Shown here in pieces: positions 59,384-64,000 of a stretch of DNA of 64,000 nucleotides. A program made the position numbers and the translations under genes. The stretch comes from Parelaphostrongylus tenuis (taxonomy: Eukaryota; Nematoda; Chromadorea; Rhabditida; Metastrongylidae): positions 1 through 64,000 of the forward strand of contig JAHQIW010000304.1 in NCBI GenBank assembly GCA_019055375.1. The letters run 5' to 3'. The notes under the pieces were generated by a model. The model was given only the letters and a program-made list of their open reading frames with translations. It was not told where the DNA came from and ran no database searches. The number at the start of each line of letters is the position of its first letter. Position 1 is the stretch's first letter.

Positions 59384-59619
59384 GGCCCTAAAGCAGAATT
59401 GAGAGGAAATTAGACGAGACGTCCACAAAGAGAAACAAGGCAGGGAACGCGAAACACAAGCGGTCGAACAGCTAGCTGACTACACATGAAGCCGATCGTC
59501 ACATCTGACGATTCTCATTCAATCACTGAATTCCAATTTCATTTAATCATAATGCGATTGGTCAACATTCCGCTTCCGCTGTCGAGCTAACACAAGGTTT
59601 TTATGACACTCCAATCAGA

Positions 59620-59780
59620 AATATTTTTATTTGATCGTTTCCAGTAGAGGTGTGATGTCATCAATACATAGGCAATAATGTTGAGTAATGTGCAAAACTT
59701 TGAACGTCGGGAGGGACTCGAACCCACATTTCACGCTCTCCGAGAAGCGTGTGCTAACCATTGAACTACAGGCGTTTTTT
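59620..59780 (-). mobile_element. TLF arm downstream of 5' end of SPATS2-like gene
   Basis: Reverse orientation: tRNA-like box with B box GGGTTCGAGTCCCTCCCGAC and A box CTGTAGTTCAATGGTTAGC, then GTTTTGCACATTACTCAAC and a tail ending CTACTGGAAACGATCAAATA. It is the cleanest example of box plus tail as a unit of about 150 bp. Confidence 0.7.
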
Positions 59781-60228
59781 CTGCCATCTCCGATTGGTAT
59801 TCAAAAATAACCGGAAGCTTCCTGAAGACCTCTTGTTGGCCCGTAAATAAAAGCAGATTCTTATTCACTTCAGAAAATGACACAATAAGAGTTAGGAGCG
59901 ACAGGAATGTCGGGCTTAGGAGGGTGTGGGCGTCATTTTGCTAGACTAAATACTAGCAATACATAACAATACCAACAATAATGATAATAGTACTGATAAT
60001 ACCCAGGACTATCCACTACCTCTTAAGTTCGACGTAGATGGACAAAGCAGTGAGCCCTGGTGGAGAGCTGCGGTCTCATCAAACTCTAAATTCTTTTCAG
60101 TTGTTTCCTCTTTATACAAAATTCGGAGAGGCTGACGCACATGCTAAGGCTAAAGCCTAGGCAGGTCCAAAGTCCGACTCACTTCAAATCTCGGTATGAG
60201 TGAAGAAATGTAGAAAATGCCTACAAAC

Positions 60229-60540
60229 TGTCCTTTTCTTTAATTAAAGCTTGCACGAGGTTGGTACTTCGCCTTTCTCACAACTTGATGGCTAGCGTTT
60301 CGGCGAGCCCGCCTTTGTCAGAGCCTTATCTATGATTATATGAAAAATGTCACCGGTCGCTGAACCGCCTTCTTCTTTCAAAAAATCTTTTTCAAAGAGT
60401 GTCACATAAGACCGATGTCCTCTTCCACATGAACAGTAAGTGAGGCTCTGATGGAGACCGGGTCGCCGAAACGTTAGCCATTGAATTTTGAGAAAGGAGA
60501 AGTACAAACCTCGCACAAGTTTGATTAAGGAAAAGGACAC
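60229..60540. mobile_element. palindromic element with about 97-bp inverted ends
   Basis: Left end TGTCCTTTTCTTTAATTAAA, GCACGAGGTTGGTACTTCGC, then GATGGCTAGCGTTTCGGCGA and GTCAGAGCC. The right end is its reverse complement with about 20 percent differences, ending TGATTAAGGAAAAGGACAC. The interior (about 110 bp) has no reading frame. Fragments of the same end occur near 51.05 kb. Confidence 0.8.
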
Positions 60541-60786
60541 TTCTAAAACTTGGGCTTAGGTTTAAGGCTTAGGCAATATTGATGGGATTACAACTCTCAA
60601 CCAGCGCCATTTAGCGTTTTCTTGTTAAGCAGTTCCGCGTTTACTAATAATAAGATACATTACTAGCCCAATTAGACCAGGTATGGTCGGTCGATGTAAT
60701 AGCTGATGGAGCATAAAACAGGAGAGAAGGGCTAAGAAGGCGAGCACGCCGAAACGTCAACCACTACGCTATTATGCTGTGTCACT

Positions 60787-61092
60787 ATAAAGGATAAAGG
60801 ATAAAGCTCTCGGCGTTGATCAATTCCTAAGGGATGCGCCAAGCATTCGTCTTCAATTTGTAATTTCGTTTGAGGTGACTGAATGCATATCTGGCCTTTA
60901 CAATGACTCGCGGTGGCCTCCCACTTAACCGAGTCAGTGCTCCTTATCCTCCCAGACAAGTCTGAGACCTGCCTGGTACCAATTTACCGGCCACGGAGGG
61001 ATAGATGGCTTGGTGAGCCATGAGCGCGAGATCGAACCATTGACCTCATGTGCGACTCAGTGCACCCCTAACCACTGCGCCACATGTGTCAC
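60787..61092 (-). mobile_element. SINE-B copy, full length
   Basis: In reverse: A box ATGTGGCGCAGTGGTTAGGG, B box CAATGGTTCGATCTCGCGCT, body GGTAAATTGGTACCAGGC, GGCCAGATATGCATTCAGTC, GATCAACGCCGAGAGC and a 3' tail of repeated TTTATCC units. The short tandem tail is typical of SINEs. This is the best copy for defining the family. Confidence 0.8.
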
Positions 61093-61099
61093 TATAGCA

Positions 61100-61860
61100 C
61101 TCAATAAATAAGCAAGAGTTCTTTCTGATTATAAGGGAACGAATGAAAAGCCGACCTCATTCGTTGGAGAACTTTACATAGGAGTGTTAGTGACCATCCG
61201 GAAGCTGAGATTTTAGGCTACATCCCCACATCGCCGGTTTTCGAAAAGACCTTTCTGATTGCAACGCTGTGCCTATAACTTGGAAAGACCGTTTCTCTGA
61301 AAAGCAACGGGTAAGATAAATTGAATTCCCAGCTGCGATTAAGTGGATCTTTGGCCTATTCAAGCGCCCGTGCATGAGGCAGCCACGTGAACTAAGGTCG
61401 CCATACTTCCCTACGCGTTCACAGGCCCAAAAATTGATTACCACCAAGTCATGGAACGTGGCTGCCTCAGCAAGCGCACGTGGATTGCCCGTGAACCCTT
61501 TTGATCAAAGATGTGAATTCGATCTATTTTACCTGCTGCGCTACAGAGAAACGGTACTTTCAGGCTATAGGGATAGCGTTGGAATCAGAAACGATTGCGC
61601 TATCAAATGATTACTAATAGGCCATAGAAAGTGCTCTGTCCAGCGATAAAGATGCGCGTCTGAGACATGGTTTTAAGCGGAAATCACGGCGTTATAAAAG
61701 GGTGTTTCGGAAAACTCGCGACATGGGGTTGTAGGCCAAAATCTCGGCTTCCGAATGGTTACTAATACTCCTGTGAAGACTTCTTCTCCAGCGAAGAAAG
61801 TCGGTTTTCATTCGTCCCCTTGTGATCAAAAGAACCTAAATAAATAATCACGGAAATAAA
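61100..61860. repeat. TA-F repeats and inverted flanks
   Basis: Partial copies contain GTTAGTGACCATCCGGAAGC, then AATGATTACTAATAGGCC and GGCTTCCGAATGGTTACTAA. Between them, AAGCGCCCGTGCATGAGGCA and TGCCTCAGCAAGCGCACG hint at an inverted arrangement. Confidence 0.45.
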
Positions 61861-62023
61861 TACGTAAAACAAATATTATTAACATATATTAATATATTAA
61901 TAATATTAACAACAAGCTTAAATAAGTATTATTGAATAAAATAGATGAATATTATTATGTAACAAATATTATTTGAAAAATGTAGTAATAACCTCGGGCC
62001 TGCTTACAAAGAAAAACACTGAA
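61861..62023. other. very AT-rich segment
   Basis: Dominated by ATATTA and AATATT runs. It lies just past the stop of the putative membrane-protein gene and includes possible poly(A) signals on the minus strand. Confidence 0.5.
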
Positions 62024-62554
62024 TTAAACTGGTAATAAGTGATATAAGAGCGATATAAGAATTATAAGAGCGTAAATGATAGTATCAGCAATAAAATAGA
62101 TTCCAAAAATGGGCGATAAGGTAAAAATCCAAAGGAAATATACGACGGCGTAGGTCGACACCGGACGGCCGGGCAGGCGCCCGTACGATGCGCTCGACAG
62201 CACTGGTGACCTCGAGGAGAAATGCGATGTTGGCACGCGACGCGGCTGCGTTACGGTTTCGTCGCGACGCGTTACGGTATCCGCTCGCGGATGTCTCGTC
62301 GCCGTCGTCGTCGTTGAACTACCCAGGTTCTCGTCACTAGCAAGTACGACTCGTCTCGTCCGGCGACTCGATTGACATTCTCGATTTGGTCTATTCCTTC
62401 GAGCAGAGGAAAAAGCCAATCGAGTAGCGACGTCATGATGTTCTCGTCGGTAAAGAGAAGGTCCGGAGTTGTGGGTCCCGAAACGAAAGCAACCTCCAAC
62501 TTACCGTATCGGACGGGACGGACTCGATTCTACGAGGCCTTTGAATTCGTTCAT
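62024..62554 (-). CDS. putative small membrane protein
   Basis: Exon 62554-62505 (ATG, MNEFKGLVESSPSRPI) ends at a strong GTAAGT donor and joins in phase to exon 62396-62024 behind a pyrimidine-rich stretch ending GAAG, giving 140 aa. Residues about 18-85 are rich in Arg, Ser and Thr (SSRRTRRVVLASDENLGSST). From about 95 the chain is hydrophobic, with two likely membrane segments (STYAVVYFLWIFTLSPIFGI and ADTIIYALIILISLLYHLL), ending LLPV. No family was recognised. The GC-rich middle is open in more than one frame and the acceptor is not the usual TTTCAG. The gene is divergent from the ribosomal gene 750 bp away. Confidence 0.5.
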
Positions 62555-62830
62555 TTTGGGCCCACTCGACTGATGTTGGTTGTTCCCGGACTTTTGTCCA
62601 TTATCTTGAATTTTAGGTGGTCCGTCGATCCCTCTGTTTTATGCACCTTTCAAATTGCTTAAGCCCGTTGGGTGAATGTTTCACGTCTTTTATTGGGATG
62701 GCATGAAATTTTACGGACTTTTTTGTTTATCTTGATTATTTACCATGCATTTGAGTTTTAGGTTTTACTATCGCTTAGAGCAGCTTCTTGCGGTTATTTT
62801 GATATATAACACTTATACATTTGCCTCAAG

Positions 62831-63200
62831 ATGGAGTTGTCCCGAGAGCAAAAACGATTGTTGATGCTACACGAGTCGCGTTTGGGTTCAAGTACTGCTG
62901 AGACCCCCGGATAGAAGAGGCCTGGGGGTGAGGGAACAGTTGGGACAACGCCAGTTTTGTTTTCTCCAATGAATCCGAAGTGGAGGTGGAGTTTTGACGC
63001 TCAGGGAAGAAGCCATCGGTCAGCATGCGAGTCGTCAGCGGTGGAGACGACTCAGTTGCAATAAGAAAGCTCACCGATCTATTTCTTGTGGGCGACCGGC
63101 TTTTTCCCTCTGCATCAGATCTCCATTTCCAAAAGAACCGCAAGAAGGTGCTCTAAACAGTCGGCAAACACGATTTAGTCCGGAAGATTTCACGCTAGCC
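62831..63200 (+). pseudogene. possible mariner N-terminal remnant
   Basis: An ATG opens 27 codons reading REQKRLLMLHESRLGSSTAE, which resembles the start of mariner transposases (LLYEFRLGHSAAEA-like), and ends at a TAG. Further on, GEGTVG and, in other frames, FSNESEVEVEF resemble the following helix-turn-helix region. Frameshifts break it. The match is short and may be accidental. It lies between the putative membrane gene and the ribosomal gene. Confidence 0.3.
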
Positions 63201-63305
63201 CCATACTGAGCTATCAGCTCTATCTTCTCACCCAACTTGTTTCACTTCGTGAATGTCTCTATGTAACAATTTTGTTCGCTATTAGTTTATTTTCCAGGTG
63301 ATAAG

Positions 63306-64000
63306 ATGTCGAAGGTTTCACGTGAGGCGCTAAACGAGGCTGTAGCGGACGTTCTGAAGGGCTCACAAGAGCACAAGCGGAAGTTTCGCGAGACTGTCGA
63401 GTTACAGATTGGACTCAAGAACTACGATCCCCAGAAGGACAAGCGTTTCAGCGGCTCCGTAAGGTACACTCCTACCTGTAGTTTACAGGGAGCCGCTCGG
63501 TGTACGAGTGGCGGACCCCCACCCAGGGTCTTAGAAATTGGGGAGGCAATTTGCCGACTATTTCAGTACAATACGTATTTTTTTACTGGTAAGAGTTATT
63601 GTTTAGATTTCGCAACATTTCGCAAAATACGAAGTAACGCCTCTCTTCGAGTTGGTGTTGAAGAAAAGGCGTTTTAAGACAAAATTATCCTATTTTCCGT
63701 TGATTTGTGCTTGGTTAGGCTTCCCCTTCGTGAGAACTATAAAGAAATACAGCTTATACCGAAGAGAGAGTGGTCGCAGATTGGTGGTCTTAGTGGTGCA
63801 GTGGTAGCACGCGCTCCAGGCAACGATGAGCGCGTTCAACCTCCTCTGAGGTCGCATTTTTGCATACTAGTCAATCTTCATAGGTGTATAAAAAAAGTCT
63901 TTTGTCTGTAGAATGAAGATTCTGTGGTGCTTTTCGAATGTCATTTCTACAGGTATTCCTATTTTCAGACTAAAGAGCATCCCTCGCCCTGCTATGAAAG
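63306..64000 (+). CDS. rpl-1: ribosomal protein L10a / uL1 (5' part)
   Basis: uL1 (RPL10A) forms the L1 stalk of the large ribosomal subunit and assists release of deacylated tRNA. Exon 1 is 63306-63463 (52 codons plus two bases); exon 2 starts at 63969 and is cut by the window end at 64000. The translation runs from [20 protein letters not shown] through [20 protein letters not shown] and FSGSVR into [10 protein letters not shown], the family's near-invariant N terminus. TTTTCCAG directly upstream (63290-63297) suggests a spliced leader or 5' UTR intron. About 160 further residues would lie beyond the window. Intron 1 (505 bp) holds a TLF arm. Confidence 0.96.
63760..63910 (+). mobile_element. 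TLF arm in rpl-1 intron 1
   Basis: Plus-strand tRNA-like box (GGTGCAGTGGTAGCACGCGC as A box; the B-box position GCGTTCAACCTCCTCTGAGG is degraded), then GCATTTTTGCATACTAGTC. Confidence 0.55.

Noticed and set aside
62272..62436. Alternative start at 62436 for the membrane-protein gene (MTSLLDWLFPLL frame)
   Set aside because: It ends at a TAA before the hydrophobic exon and cannot be joined to it with good splice sites, whereas the other frame joins in phase from a strong donor.
1..64000. CRISPR arrays, bacterial operons, rRNA genes
   Set aside because: Spliced genes and eukaryotic repeats throughout; no regularly spaced identical repeats and no rRNA sequence.

Overview
The window looks like nuclear DNA of a nematode, most likely a strongylid of the hookworm type. 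Evidence: small exons split by short T-rich introns ending in TTTCAG or TTTTAG, mixed with introns of several kilobases packed with repeats; a decayed mariner transposase; and eight conserved eukaryotic genes. The species is an inference.

Layout. 1-1.6 kb: A-rich DNA with weak exon-like islands (+). 1.75-16.5 kb: a YL1/VPS72 gene (-) with one intron of about 10 kb. 16.5-23.2 kb: intergenic repeats, foldback elements and a mariner remnant. 23.2-25.5 kb: nuclear poly(A)-binding protein 2 (+). 26.4-30.2 kb: an EEF1AKMT4-like methyltransferase (+). 30.2-35.2 kb: intergenic, with a degenerate minisatellite at 33.5-33.9 kb. 35.2-42.3 kb: Arp3 (+), followed 272 bp later by dynactin p25/DCTN5 (+, 42.6-46.6 kb). 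48.4-50.3 kb: an unrecognised multi-exon gene (-). 53.06-53.41 kb: the last two exons of another unrecognised gene (-). 54.4-59.4 kb: a SPATS2-like gene (-). 62.0-62.6 kb: a small putative membrane-protein gene (-), divergent from ribosomal protein L10a/uL1 (+, 63.3 kb), which runs off the window end.

The conserved genes serve housekeeping tasks: chromatin (VPS72), mRNA tails (PABP2), translation (uL1, probably the methyltransferase), actin nucleation (Arp3) and dynein transport (DCTN5). Recalled C. elegans chromosome I locus names (pabp-2 C17E4.5 beside a YL1 gene; rpl-1, a DCTN5 homologue and arx-1 in Y71F9AL) suggest two preserved linkage groups. That is memory and needs checking.

The most unusual content is the repeats. 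A recurrent element (about 15 sites, named TLF here) has terminal inverted repeats that each contain a tRNA-like box with a GGTTCGAATCC-type B box, arranged head to head so that both boxes read outward. A second family is an ordinary tRNA-headed SINE of about 300 bp (eleven copies, named SINE-B here). At least four further palindromic families (DE, FB, 60-kb, TTTTGAGCC) account for most of the remaining repeats. All family names are local to this annotation.
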